Below, piece after piece: positions 16,176 to 25,955 of a stretch of 64,000 nucleotides of DNA. The notes below the pieces were generated by a model. That model made no database searches. It was not told the origin of the DNA and was given only the letters and a program-made list of their open reading frames with translations. The stretch comes from Marivita sp030148515 (GTDB lineage Bacteria; Pseudomonadota; Alphaproteobacteria; Rhodobacterales; Rhodobacteraceae), in assembly GCF_048006345.1 (NCBI RefSeq), contig NZ_CP180351.1, forward strand, positions 496,001 through 560,000, written 5' to 3'. The position numbers and the translations under genes were made by a program. Each line of letters begins with the position of its first letter. Position 1 is the first letter of the stretch.

Positions 16176-17832
16176 ATGAAATTCGACTACATCATCGTGG
16201 GGGCAGGATCGGCCGGTTGCGTTCTGGCCAATCGCTTGACCAGCGATCCACGCAATCGAGTCTTGCTGCTGGAAGCAGGCCCCGACAACACCGCACTATC
16301 CTTAAAGATTCCAGCAGCACTTTTGACGAACCTGCAAAGCACCAGGCACAATTGGGCTTTTCAGGGCGAGCCCGAACCATCGCTTAACGGACGGAAGATA
16401 AGGCATGACCGTGGCAAGACTATCGGAGGCTCCTCCTCGATCAATGGGATGGTGTTCATCCGGGGACATGCATTGGACTACGAAGGCTGGCGGCAGGCAG
16501 GCTGTCCGGGCTGGGGCTATGCCGATGTGCTGCCCTATTTCAAACGGATGGAAAGCTACAGTGCGGGTGGCGACGCGTTTCGTGGCGATAACGGCCCGCT
16601 GCACGTTCAGCGGGCTAATCCCAGCGATCCGCTGACGCTGGCCTTTCTCAGGGCCGGGCAAGAGGCAGGCTACCCGGCCACGGACGATCTGAACGGATAT
16701 CGGCAGGAGGGGTTCGGCGTTGCCGAAAGAACGATTTTCAACGGCGAAAGGTGGAGCTCGGCTCGCGCATATCTGGACCCCGTGCGCAGTCGACCCAATC
16801 TGACAATTCAGACAAGGGCAACAGCGCATCATCTGGTGTTTCATGGAAACAGGGCCACGGGAGTTGCCTACAAGAACTCGCAAGGGCAGGATCGTCGTGG
16901 CCAATGCAGCCAAAGAGGTCGTCTTGAGCGCAGGTGCGGTCGGGACACCGCATCTGTTGATGGTCTCGGGGGTCGGCCCGGCCGATCATTTGGCGGATAC
17001 GGGGGTTGACCTGCTGTGTGACCTGCCCGGTGTCGGCCAGAACCTGAACGACCATCCTGATTTCGTGCTGAAATTCAGCTGCAAGCAACCGGTGTCGCTC
17101 TGGCCGAAGACAAAGCCGTTGGGCAAGCTTGCGGCAGGCCTTCAGTGGATCACAACGCGCGATGGCATCGCAGCCTCGAACACGTTTGACGGGTTGGGTT
17201 GCATCAGGTCGGGGCAGGGCGTCGACTATCCTGATTTGCAAGTCATCCTGTCGCCGATCGCGATGGACGACGCCAGTTGGACACCGCTTCAGGAACACGC
17301 CTTTCAAATCCATGTCGGTTTGATGCGCCCATTTAGCCGTGGCAAGATAGAGCTGCGATCGTCGAACCCGGACGATGCGCCGCGCATTCTGGTCAACTAC
17401 CTGTCAGATCCCCGCGACCGCGACGTGATGAGAAAGGGGATTCAGCTGGTCCGGGAAATCGTCGATCAACCGGCGTTTTCCGATTTGAAGGGACCTGAGA
17501 TTTTTCCTGGTCCAACTGTCCAATCAGACGAAGACCTCGATCACGTTCTAAAGGCGCACACGACCACACAATGGCACTTGTGCGGCACCGCCCGCATGGG
17601 CACCTCGACCGACACGGGAGCCGTGGTTGACGAAAGCGGAAAGGTCCACGGGCTGTCTGGGCTACGGGTGGTCGATGCGTCGATCATGCCTTTTGTCACC
17701 AATGGCAATACCAATGCCCCTACTATCATGCTGGCCGAAAAGCTGAGCGATGACATTCTAGGCCGCGTGCCCCCGATGCGGGACGATCCCGACGTCTGGT
17801 TCAATGAGCAAGCCGCGATATCGCAGTGCTGA
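16176..17832 (+). pseudogene. GMC family oxidoreductase (choline dehydrogenase-like), frameshifted
   Basis: The N-terminal part has the FAD-binding start DYIIVGAGSAGCVLANRL, then RGKTIGGSSSINGMVFIRGH. It runs in one frame to about 16887. The rest (from GRIVVANAAKEVVLSAGAVG through QWHLCGTARMG to NGNTNAPT) continues in the next frame to 17832. Deleting one base near 16887 restores 551 residues, the normal length. The active-site His (QWHLCGT) and Asn (GNTNAP) are both present. Choline dehydrogenases oxidise choline to betaine aldehyde; here the alcohol is uncertain. Either the enzyme is inactive or the sequence has a single-base error. GGAACGGTGAC lies before the ATG. Confidence 0.85.
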
Positions 17833-17927
17833 GGAGTCCAGCGCAGCCAAGGGACTAATCAAAACGCAGGTTTTGAGCGAAGCAGTATAATCATGGCAGT
17901 CAAGAAGCAATACCTTGACATTAAAAA

Positions 17928-17942
17928 CTGACCATTGGTAAG
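17928..17942. promoter_or_regulatory. Shared palindromic operator, copy 3 (betaine transporter)
   Basis: The site reads CTGACCATTGGTAAG and starts 13 bases after the first base of a TTGACA hexamer (17915-17920), the same geometry as at 4601-4628. It lies 67 bp before the binding-protein gene. Binding between the -35 element and the start would block transcription, so repression is the likely mode. Confidence 0.6.
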
Positions 17943-18009
17943 TTAAGTGTGAAAAAACATCTTTGCCACTTAAGGCGGAGGCCAAAACACCAATTTCTGG
18001 GAGGAAATC

Positions 18010-18957
18010 ATGTTGTCGACACTCAAGTCAGCTTTGGTTGCCACAACCCTTATCGCGTCTGCATCCGTTGCTTCCGGGCAATCCGTTCCCGAGTCCACCG
18101 ATGCGATCAAGGTTGTTCTGAACGACTGGACAGGTCAGCTTTTCTCGGCGAACGTAGCGGGGCTCTTGCTGCAAGAGATGGGATATACTGTCGAGTATGT
18201 CAGCGCCGGTGCCCTTCCACAACATGTCGGCCTGCAACAAGGCAACCTGCATTTCGTCTCCGAAGTCTGGAGCAACAATGTCGGTGATATCTATCCCAAA
18301 GCACTGGCCGCCGGAGAAGTCGTGAATCTGGGCAGCCTCGGCCTCGATCTCAAGGAAGGCTGGGTCTATCCGCCCTACATGGAGGCGGCTTGCCCCGGTC
18401 TTCCAGATTATACGGCGCTCTATGACTGCGCGCAGGCCTTTGCGGCCCCAGAGACCTTTCCCAAGGGGCGTTTGATCACCTATCCGGCGGATTGGGGCAC
18501 CAGATCAAGGGATCTCGTGGCCGCGATCGACATGCCACTCGAGCCGATCGCGGGCGGCAGCGAAGGGGCGATGATTGCGGAACTTCGCTCGGCCATCGAT
18601 GCGCAACAGCCCATCCTCATGATGATGTACCAACCGCACTGGATTTTCAGCCAGTACGAGCTGAACTTCGTCGAGTGGAACCCGATCGAGGGCGAATGTG
18701 TGGAGGAGAGCCAAGAACGCGAAACCGCATGTGGTTTTCAACAGGCGACAGCTGACAAAGTTGTCTGGGGAGGGTTCGAAGCCGAATGGCCGGCCGCGTT
18801 CCGGATGCTGTCCGCTTTGACGTTGACAAACGCCGACGAAAACGCGGCTATTCTTGCTGTCGATACCCAGGGCGCCAAGGTCGAAGACATCGCGGCCGAC
18901 TGGGTGGCAAAGAACGAAGCCACCTGGAAGCCCTGGATCGAGCAGGCCCTGCAATAG
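18010..18957 (+). CDS. ABC transporter substrate-binding protein, glycine betaine/proline type
   Basis: The 315-residue protein has a Sec signal peptide (cleavage near SVASG, about residue 23). It then has the OpuAC-like sequence IKVVLNDWTGQLFSANVAGLL and GALPQHVGLQQGNLHFVSEVWSN. Tryptophans in VLNDWTG, EVWSN and YQPHWIF could form the aromatic box that binds quaternary ammonium groups in this family. GGGAGGAA lies seven bases before the ATG. It opens a transporter operon with the ATPase and the double permease downstream. A betaine-like ligand is likely; which one is not shown by the sequence. Confidence 0.88.
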   Translation: MLSTLKSALVATTLIASASVASGQSVPESTDAIKVVLNDWTGQLFSANVAGLLLQEMGYTVEYVSAGALPQHVGLQQGNLHFVSEVWSNNVGDIYPKALAAGEVVNLGSLGLDLKEGWVYPPYMEAACPGLPDYTALYDCAQAFAAPETFPKGRLITYPADWGTRSRDLVAAIDMPLEPIAGGSEGAMIAELRSAIDAQQPILMMMYQPHWIFSQYELNFVEWNPIEGECVEESQERETACGFQQATADKVVWGGFEAEWPAAFRMLSALTLTNADENAAILAVDTQGAKVEDIAADWVAKNEATWKPWIEQALQ

Positions 18958-19090
18958 CATCGATCACCCTTGCACAAACGGCCGAAGACGTCCGCCCAGC
19001 ATGGTTTCGACCCGATATCGTCGAAAGCCGTGCACCCATGGCCGACCGTCCGCATCGCGCGTTGTGCCTTCGATCCAACAGGAGCCCGCC

Positions 19091-20173
19091 ATGACAAACA
19101 CGACTGCCGACCCGGCCCCGGTCAGATTGTGTTGCCGGAACGTCTGGAAGGTCTATGGGGCTGACCCGGATCGGTTCTTTGAGGCCACATCGGGACCGGG
19201 GCGCGATGCCGCGACACAGGCGGCCGAAATCCGCGCCGCAGGGCACATCGTTGCCAATGCCGATGTCAGTTTTGACGTCCATGAGGGCGAGATATTCGTG
19301 ATCATGGGGCTGTCGGGATCGGGCAAGTCGACCATCCTGCGTTGTCTGTCCCGGTTGGTCGAGCCTACGGCGGGTGAGATCCTGCTTGACGGTGAGGATC
19401 TGTTGAAAAAGTCGACCGCCGAGTTGATCGAAATTCGCCGCCACAAGATGGGCATGGTGTTCCAGAGTTTTGGCCTGATGCCGCATCTCAACGTGATCGA
19501 TAACATCGCATTCCCCCTCAAGCTGCAAGGCATGCGCGCGGACGATCGGTATGCATGTGCCGCGCGTGTGATCGATCTGGTGGGGCTCGCAGGTCGCGAA
19601 CACGACTTTCCAAATGCGTTGTCCGGCGGTCAGCAGCAGCGTGTGGGCATCGCCCGGTCGCTCGCGGTTGAACCTGATGTCTGGTTCCTGGACGAACCCT
19701 TTTCGGCGCTAGATCCCTTGATCCGCAAGCAGATGCAGAACGAATTCCTGCGCATTCAGTCGCAACTGCGCAAGTCCATCGTCTTCATCACCCATGATTT
19801 CCAGGAAGCACTCCGGATCGCCGACCGCATGGCCATCATGCGCGACGGTGCCGTGGTGCAGATCGGACGACCCATTGATCTGATCCTGAACCCGGCGGAC
19901 GACTATATCCGCGACTTCACGCAGGACGTTCCATGGGAACGCATCATGTGCGCGCGCGACATCATGGAACCGGCTGACGGGCCTTTGGACGGCCTGCGTC
20001 GGGTTCCCGCAGATGTGCTGGTTGAAAGCCTGTTGACCGATCTGGCAAGCGCAGCAGCCGGCGTCGTTGTCGAAGGCACCGATGGTGCCGTTCTTGGGAT
20101 TGCAACCGCCAGAAGCTTTGCTGCATCGCTGGCCCGTGGCTGCATGCCCACTAACCCCCCGGGGCGCGCATGA
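19091..20173 (+). CDS. ABC transporter ATPase, glycine betaine/proline type (ProV/OpuAA)
   Basis: The 360-residue ATPase carries Walker A GLSGSGKST (about 77-85), signature LSGGQQQRVG (about 180-189) and Walker B VWFLDEPFSALD. The C-terminal third corresponds to the CBS-type regulatory region of ProV but is short, with only about 65 residues after the DFTQDVPWERI end of the core. The ATG at 19091 with AGGAG seven bases upstream begins TNTTADPAPVRLCCRNVWKV, as in ProV. The stop overlaps the permease start by four bases. Confidence 0.9.
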   Translation: MTNTTADPAPVRLCCRNVWKVYGADPDRFFEATSGPGRDAATQAAEIRAAGHIVANADVSFDVHEGEIFVIMGLSGSGKSTILRCLSRLVEPTAGEILLDGEDLLKKSTAELIEIRRHKMGMVFQSFGLMPHLNVIDNIAFPLKLQGMRADDRYACAARVIDLVGLAGREHDFPNALSGGQQQRVGIARSLAVEPDVWFLDEPFSALDPLIRKQMQNEFLRIQSQLRKSIVFITHDFQEALRIADRMAIMRDGAVVQIGRPIDLILNPADDYIRDFTQDVPWERIMCARDIMEPADGPLDGLRRVPADVLVESLLTDLASAAAGVVVEGTDGAVLGIATARSFAASLARGCMPTNPPGRA

Positions 20174-22242
20174 AGAAGATGAAGGATCGGCTTGATCGCT
20201 CCACGGTGTTGTGGCTTGGCGCAATCGTGCTGACCCTGACCGGCGTTTTCATGCAGGATCATCTGGACTGGCTAGCGCGCTACCCTGAAACATGGGTCGT
20301 GCCGTTTGCAGACGTCCTGAACGCCTTGTCCAACTGGATCGTCGGACAGTTTTCCCCGGTTTTCCAAGTCATATCCCTTCTTCTGGGCTTCCCGATCAAG
20401 GCTGTGCAGCAGGTGCTGCAGACGTTGCCTTGGTCTGTGACCATGTTCGTGTTTTGCCTGGTGGCCTATGCTGCATCGGGCTGGCGGTTGACACTATTCA
20501 CCTTTGGGGCGTCGGTTTACATGCTTGCCATCGGCTACTGGGATGCTGGGATGAACACCTTGTCTCTGGTGGCGATCTCTGTTCCTTCGGCAATTCTGGT
20601 GGGCTTTGCAATCGGCGTCTGGGGGTTCCGTTCGGCACGTGCAGAGCGGATCATCATGCCTGCGCTGGACCTGCTTCAGACAGTCCCGACATTCGCCTAC
20701 CTGCTTCCGATCCTGATGTTGTTCGGCTTTGGAACGGTGGTCGGGCTGATCGCGAGCATCCTGTATTCCTTTCCCCCGATGGTGCGCAACACCATCCTCG
20801 GGCTGCGCCGCGTGGCCCCGGAGGTGATTGAATCCGGACTGATGGCCGGCGCGACGTCTCGGCAGCTCTTCTGGCAGGTCCGCGTCCCCTCGGCGCGGCG
20901 ACAGCTTCTTCTGGGGGTCAATCAGGCGACGATGGCGTCGTTGAGCATGGTGATTATCGCGTCCATCATCGGCGGCACGGCAGACCTTGGCTGGGAGGTG
21001 CTGTCAACAATCCGAAAGGCTCAATTCGGTGAAAGCCTTCTGGTCGGTCTGGTAATCGCACTGATGGCCATGGTGATCGATCGCGTAACAAGCGGTCTGG
21101 CAAATGGCTCGGACCGGGATGGCATGCCGCGAAACCATCGGCACCTTTGGATCATCGCGGCTTTGGGCGGCATTGTGATTTTCGCCGCGTCTCTCGTGGC
21201 TCCGATACTGAACGATTGGCCGGAAGCGTATCGCTTCAACCCCGCGCCTGTCATGAACGAGGCTCTGAGCGGCTTCATCACCACGTTTCGCACACAGATC
21301 GAAATGATCAAGACTGCGGCCTTCTATTTCGTGATGCTGCCCGTGAAGATCGGTCTGCAAGGCGCGGTCAGCCCCTTTACCTGGGGTTTTTCGCTGACCA
21401 CTGCACACTCACTCGCCTTTGCCCTGAGCACGGTCGCGCTTGCCCTTTGGTCAACGACACGTCGGGGGCCAAAGGTAGGCATCGCAATCCTCGTCTTTGC
21501 CGTTGTATATTATTTTGGGCTGACCGGCTTGCCGTGGCCGGCCCTCATCCTGCTCCTAGCCCTCTTGGCCTATGGAATTGGTGGCGTTGTCCTTTCGTTT
21601 GGCACGGTTCTTGGTCTGGCTTTCATACTCGTGACCGGCAACTGGCCTGCCGCGGTGCTCTCGATATACCTTTGCGGGATCGCCGTGGTGATCGCATTCA
21701 CGCTTGGCACCGCCATCGGTATCTGGGCCGCCCAAAATGACAGGGTCTCGGCTTTCGTTCGCCCGATCAACGACACGTTGCAGACCATGCCGCTATTCGT
21801 GATCCTGATCCCTTTCGTGATGGTTTTCAGGATTGGAGACTTCACCGCGCTTCTGTCGGTCATCGCCTATGCCATTGTTCCCGCGATTCGTTACGCCGAA
21901 CACGGGTTGCGCAGCTTGCCGGACACTGTGATCGAGGCGGCGCGGATGGTCGGGACAACGCCGCGCCAGATGCTTTGGCAGGTGCAGATTCCGCTGGCAC
22001 TTCCGGTCATAATGCTGGGCCTGAACCAGACAATTCTCTACGGCATCGCCATGCTCGTGATTGCCGCGCTCGTGGGTGCGGGAGGATTGGAGCAAACCGT
22101 TTACACCGCTCTGACCGACGGCAACGTGGGTGAGGGCCTGATCGCGGGCCTTGCTATGGCGGTCATCGCCATCATCGCCGACCGAATGACAAACGGTTGG
22201 AGCCGAAAGCGCCAGTCAGCCCTCGGTTTCGGCCCCGGATAA
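20170..22242 (+). CDS. ABC transporter permease, double-length ProW type
   Basis: The 690-residue protein contains two permease modules in tandem. Each ends with an EAA-type docking loop: VIESGLMAGATSRQLFWQV (about 218-236) and VIEAARMVGTTPRQMLWQV (about 589-607). ProW is normally one module of about 350 residues that works as a homodimer, so this is a fused dimer whose halves can differ. About twelve or more membrane segments are visible. It is translationally coupled to the ATPase gene (ATGA overlap). The two halves share the N-terminal pattern of large hydrophobic blocks before each core. Confidence 0.88.
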   Translation: MKKMKDRLDRSTVLWLGAIVLTLTGVFMQDHLDWLARYPETWVVPFADVLNALSNWIVGQFSPVFQVISLLLGFPIKAVQQVLQTLPWSVTMFVFCLVAYAASGWRLTLFTFGASVYMLAIGYWDAGMNTLSLVAISVPSAILVGFAIGVWGFRSARAERIIMPALDLLQTVPTFAYLLPILMLFGFGTVVGLIASILYSFPPMVRNTILGLRRVAPEVIESGLMAGATSRQLFWQVRVPSARRQLLLGVNQATMASLSMVIIASIIGGTADLGWEVLSTIRKAQFGESLLVGLVIALMAMVIDRVTSGLANGSDRDGMPRNHRHLWIIAALGGIVIFAASLVAPILNDWPEAYRFNPAPVMNEALSGFITTFRTQIEMIKTAAFYFVMLPVKIGLQGAVSPFTWGFSLTTAHSLAFALSTVALALWSTTRRGPKVGIAILVFAVVYYFGLTGLPWPALILLLALLAYGIGGVVLSFGTVLGLAFILVTGNWPAAVLSIYLCGIAVVIAFTLGTAIGIWAAQNDRVSAFVRPINDTLQTMPLFVILIPFVMVFRIGDFTALLSVIAYAIVPAIRYAEHGLRSLPDTVIEAARMVGTTPRQMLWQVQIPLALPVIMLGLNQTILYGIAMLVIAALVGAGGLEQTVYTALTDGNVGEGLIAGLAMAVIAIIADRMTNGWSRKRQSALGFGPG

Positions 22243-22300
22243 TGGCCCTTCCTTCCACCCAATGCAGGCGCTGCGCGCTTCACAAAAGGACCCCAAGACA

Positions 22301-23482
22301 ATGAAAACAGATGATCCGACGATGCTGGCCGCACACGACTGGGATTTTCCGGTCCCGATTGCCTATGGTCCGGGACGATTGGCCGAGATGGGGCGTCGCT
22401 GTATAGAACTTGGTATCCGCAATCCGCTGATCGTGACTGATCGCGGCAGCCGTGACTTGCCCTTTATCGGTCAACTTCAATCCTTGCTTGAGAATGAAGG
22501 GCTTAGCGCGACAATCTTTTCGGACATTTCCCCAAATCCGGTGGACAGCGAAATCGGATTGGGGCGCAAGGCGTTCCGCGCGGGCGGTCATGATGCAGTC
22601 ATCGCGATCGGCGGCGGGAGCGCCATGGATGGCGGCAAAGCTATCTGCCTGACGGCCAACAACGATCATGACCTCTGGGCGTTTGAATTCGAACAGCCTG
22701 TGCCGGTTATCGGGCAGGGTGAAAACTTTCCGGCCCTGATCACCATTCCGACAACCGCAGGTACCGGTGCCGAAACCGAAAGCACCGCCATGGTGACGCA
22801 CGCGGACAAGGGCATGAAGTTTTGCGTCTGGCACCCGGACCTGAAGCCGGCTCTGGCGCTCTTGGACCCGGAACTGACGGTTGGCCTTCCTCGCACGCTC
22901 ACGGCCTGGACCGGGGCGGATGCGCTGGTTCATGCGATCGAGGCCTATCTCGTGCCGGGCTTTAACCCGTTGTGCGATGGCCTGGCGCTGGAAGGGCTGG
23001 CCCTGATTGCAAAGTGGCTGCCGGTCGCCGTAGATGAGCCACAGAACCTGACCGCACGGGGGGGGATGCTGGTCGGCTCCAGCCTTGCCGGGATCGCTTT
23101 CCTGAAGGGTCTCGGCATGGTCCATGCGATTTCCCACATGGTCGGAGCCGAATTCAACACGCAACACGGCCTGACCAATGCCATCCTTCTGCCCGTCGTG
23201 CTACGCTTTAACCTGCCGGGCCAGGAAGAAAAGGTGCGCCGCATGGCCCAGGCGATGGACCTGTCCGACACGTCCGTCGAAGGCTTCATTGCAGCCGTGG
23301 AAACCATGCTCGACCAGACTGAAATTCCGAAGTCTCTGGGCGAGATCGGCGTGCCTGCGGATTGTGCCGCAAGGATTGCGGACAAGGCTTTGAAAGACAG
23401 TGCCGCCCGCACCAACCCCCGTGTGGCGACACAGGCCGAAGTGCAAGCGATGATCGAAAAAGCCATCGCGCATGCGCGCTGA
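22301..23482 (+). CDS. Iron-containing alcohol dehydrogenase
   Basis: The 393-residue protein is a group III Fe-dependent alcohol dehydrogenase. GGGSAMDGGKAI (about 104-115) binds NAD(P), TIPTTAGTGAETES (about 149-162) follows, and metal ligands lie in TGADALVHAIEAYL, GMVHAISHMVG and FNTQHG. The ATG at 22301 was taken because AAAAGGA lies upstream; a start at 22262 is possible. The stop lies only 16 bp before the aldehyde dehydrogenase start, so alcohol-to-aldehyde-to-acid oxidation in two steps is likely. The alcohol is unknown. Confidence 0.9.
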   Translation: MKTDDPTMLAAHDWDFPVPIAYGPGRLAEMGRRCIELGIRNPLIVTDRGSRDLPFIGQLQSLLENEGLSATIFSDISPNPVDSEIGLGRKAFRAGGHDAVIAIGGGSAMDGGKAICLTANNDHDLWAFEFEQPVPVIGQGENFPALITIPTTAGTGAETESTAMVTHADKGMKFCVWHPDLKPALALLDPELTVGLPRTLTAWTGADALVHAIEAYLVPGFNPLCDGLALEGLALIAKWLPVAVDEPQNLTARGGMLVGSSLAGIAFLKGLGMVHAISHMVGAEFNTQHGLTNAILLPVVLRFNLPGQEEKVRRMAQAMDLSDTSVEGFIAAVETMLDQTEIPKSLGEIGVPADCAARIADKALKDSAARTNPRVATQAEVQAMIEKAIAHAR

Positions 23483-23498
23483 CAGTAGGGCGGGAAGA

Positions 23499-24926
23499 AT
23501 GCTGAACCTGACTAAATTCTACATCGATGGGCAATGGGTCGATCCTCTATCCACCGAAACTCTGCCGGTTCTGAACCCGGCGACCGAGGAACAGATCGGC
23601 ACCGTTGCTATGGGCAACGCGCAGGACGTGGATCGCGCCGTGGCGGCTGCAAAGGCGGCCTTTATGGCCTTCTCCACCACGTCAAAGTCAGACAGGCTCG
23701 ATCTTCTACATCGGTTGAAGGCCGCGACCGAACGGCGCTTTGAGGATCTGGCGCAGGCCATGCGGATGGAGATGGGTGCCCCGATCACAATGGCGCGGTC
23801 CGCGCAGGCGGACGCGGCCATCGGCCATCTGCAAGGCTTTATCGACGCGCTGGAACAGCTGGATGAGCGCCAGGTGCTGGCCAATGGCGATGTTCTGTTG
23901 CGTGAACCGATCGGTGTCTGCGGGCTGATCACGCCCTGGAACTGGCCGATGAACCAGATTGCGCTCAAGGTCATACCGGCTCTGGCCACAGGATCGACCT
24001 GCGTCCTGAAACCGTCGGAACACACACCGATCTCGGCGATGGTCTATGCCGAGATTATCGACGAGGCAGGCTATCCGCCAGGGGTCTTCAACCTGGTGAA
24101 CGGGGATGGCCCCACGGTGGGGGCCGCCCTGTCGCGTCACCCCGACGTCCAGATGATGTCCTTTACCGGATCGACCCGCGCCGGGATCGCCGTCACACGC
24201 GACGCCGCCGAAACGGTCAAGCGCGTGACGCTGGAACTGGGCGGCAAGTCGCCAAATCTGGTGTTCGCAGACAGCGATCTCGAGACACGGGTGGCAGAGT
24301 CCGTGCGCGAATGCATGTTCAACACGGGTCAGTCCTGTGACGCGCCAACCCGGTTGTTGGTCGAGCGCGCCTGCTATGACGACGCGCTGCGCATCGCTAA
24401 GAGAACCGCCGAAAGCATCGCTGTCGGCGACCCCGCACAAGACGGCGATCATATCGGCCCGCTCTTCGACAAGATCCAATTCGATCGGGTGCAATCCATG
24501 ATCGAAGTTGGGCTTGCCGAGGGGGCAAGGCTTCTGGCCGGTGGCCTTGGTAAGCCCGAGGGTGTCACGACCGGATGGTTCGTCAAGCCCACGATCTTTG
24601 CCGATGTGTCGAACGATATGCGTATCGCCCAGGAAGAGATTTTCGGTCCCGTGCTCGTAATCATTCCGTTCGAAGACGAGGCAGTGGCAATCGCTATTGC
24701 AAACGACACGCCCTATGGACTTGCTGCCTATCTACAGACTGGCGATCCCGAGCGGGCGCTGCGCGTCGCTGGACAGCTGCGCGCCGGGGCAATCCATATC
24801 AACGGCGGTGGCTTCAATTACGGTTCGCCCTTCGGCGGCTACAAGCAGTCCGGCAACGGCCGGGAAGGGGGTCTGATGGGGTTGGAGGACTATCTGGAAA
24901 CCAAGACGCTGCACGGCCTTGGATGA
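23499..24926 (+). CDS. Aldehyde dehydrogenase family protein
   Basis: The 475-residue enzyme has the ALDH start FYIDGQWVDP, the NAD site region ITPWNWPMNQ (about 142-151), the catalytic glutamate in LELGGKSPN (about 247-255) and the catalytic cysteine in NTGQSCDAPTRL (about 281). The end FGGYKQSGNGREGG is typical. The ATG at 23499 follows GGGAAG at 23492. It probably oxidises the aldehyde made by the Fe-alcohol dehydrogenase or the GMC enzyme. The sequence is not clearly that of BetB, so betaine aldehyde is only one option. Confidence 0.9.
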   Translation: MLNLTKFYIDGQWVDPLSTETLPVLNPATEEQIGTVAMGNAQDVDRAVAAAKAAFMAFSTTSKSDRLDLLHRLKAATERRFEDLAQAMRMEMGAPITMARSAQADAAIGHLQGFIDALEQLDERQVLANGDVLLREPIGVCGLITPWNWPMNQIALKVIPALATGSTCVLKPSEHTPISAMVYAEIIDEAGYPPGVFNLVNGDGPTVGAALSRHPDVQMMSFTGSTRAGIAVTRDAAETVKRVTLELGGKSPNLVFADSDLETRVAESVRECMFNTGQSCDAPTRLLVERACYDDALRIAKRTAESIAVGDPAQDGDHIGPLFDKIQFDRVQSMIEVGLAEGARLLAGGLGKPEGVTTGWFVKPTIFADVSNDMRIAQEEIFGPVLVIIPFEDEAVAIAIANDTPYGLAAYLQTGDPERALRVAGQLRAGAIHINGGGFNYGSPFGGYKQSGNGREGGLMGLEDYLETKTLHGLG

Positions 24927-25404
24927 GAAACAATAAACGCGGCGATCAATTGGTTTGCGTCCGGCACTGCAGAGGGTTGATGCCTTCCATGCTTGCCATT
25001 TGGCGGAGTGGCTCTGCAACGCATGCTCGGACAGTTGGTGCGCCAATTCCTCGTTAAGCTGTAATCGGTTACCCGGCACGACAGCCTTCTGGGTGCCGGA
25101 TCTGCTGCCCTGGAAATGGTCCGCAACCCGTCAAAGGATGACCGCATGACGTTGCAGAAATCTGAACTACTAACGAGCAGCTGTTTAGCATGATGGAGGA
25201 GCGGAGCGAAACTGATTTGGCAGCAATCAGCAAGGCGGTGGTATGCACGTGAAATGCGCAGGGGATCGCGCAACTTCGCAAACGTTTCTTGACGGTCGCG
25301 TCCGGTCTGGATCGTGCGATGGAGAAGGAGGGGCAGGTTCACAAACCCACCCAAACACCGCCGTTTGCCTGTCTTCACCCGCGGGGGGCTAGACTGCCCC
25401 AATT

Positions 25405-25610
25405 CGTGTGCAGTAAGTGTGCAACATGGTCCTGAAAACCGGATCGCGGACCATAGGACAATTATGAATGCCCCACAACGCAGCCACTGCGGCAGCGAGA
25501 TTATCTTGTACGCCGATGATGGATGGTGACGATTTAGATAAGATTTCAATAGGTTGAAGGGCGTCGTGTGCAGCACATGTTCACGTTTCGATCGCGTGAA
25601 CTCGCGCTGC
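25405..25610 (+). repeat. Degenerate direct repeat, copy A
   Basis: This stretch aligns in the same orientation with 55108-55315 at roughly three quarters identity over the best 145 bp, with the blocks CGTGTGC, GTGTGCA and AACGCAGCCAC, the block ATGATGGATGGTG and a block ending CGTGTGCAGCACATGTTCA. One reading frame shares (G)VVCSTCSRFDRV with GIVCSTCSSFDRV of the other copy. It is probably the relic of a mobile or repeated gene; the family is not known. The two copies bracket about 29.5 kb. Confidence 0.65.
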
Positions 25611-25942
25611 TTCGTAGGCCATGCGGTGCGCGGAAAAACATCGGTCTCTCCAGTGCTTTATTGAGTTTGTTGGCCAGCGGTGGTTGATTAGGGTTCATTC
25701 GCTCGTACTGCTCATCCTGCACAAACTAGGTATGGTATTTCGGCGAAACTAGAGCGCGATTTGTGGACGGTCCGCTCTTTCGGCCTGTTGATCGGTATGA
25801 CAGCTTGCCGCACTTATCTGCCGTGTTCGTGAGCCTGAACGGCTGAAAGGGGTGCGCGACATCATGATCGACTTCAAGAGTCTTGCTTCACGCTTACTCG
25901 GAAGGAATCCACGTGGGGGCGATATTGTGGATTGATCAGATG

Positions 25943-25955
25943 TCAAGGCACTTGA
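25943..25955. promoter_or_regulatory. TCAAG-N3-CTTGA palindrome, copy 1 (XRE-cupin regulator gene)
   Basis: The site reads TCAAGGCACTTGA, preceded by G and followed by ATT, 74 bp before the ATG of the XRE-cupin gene. It matches the site TCAAGTGACTTGA at 40357-40369 upstream of the twelve-gene operon. Autoregulation by the encoded regulator is the simplest reading. Confidence 0.55.

Noticed and set aside
16083..16176. Earlier start for the GMC oxidoreductase at 16083
   Set aside because: The extra 31 residues are Arg- and Cys-rich and not part of the family; the FAD-binding start follows directly after the ATG at 16176.
24890..25576. 228-residue open frame on the minus strand
   Set aside because: It overlaps the end of the aldehyde dehydrogenase gene and repeat copy A, has odd composition and no recognisable domain. 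The region looks decayed.
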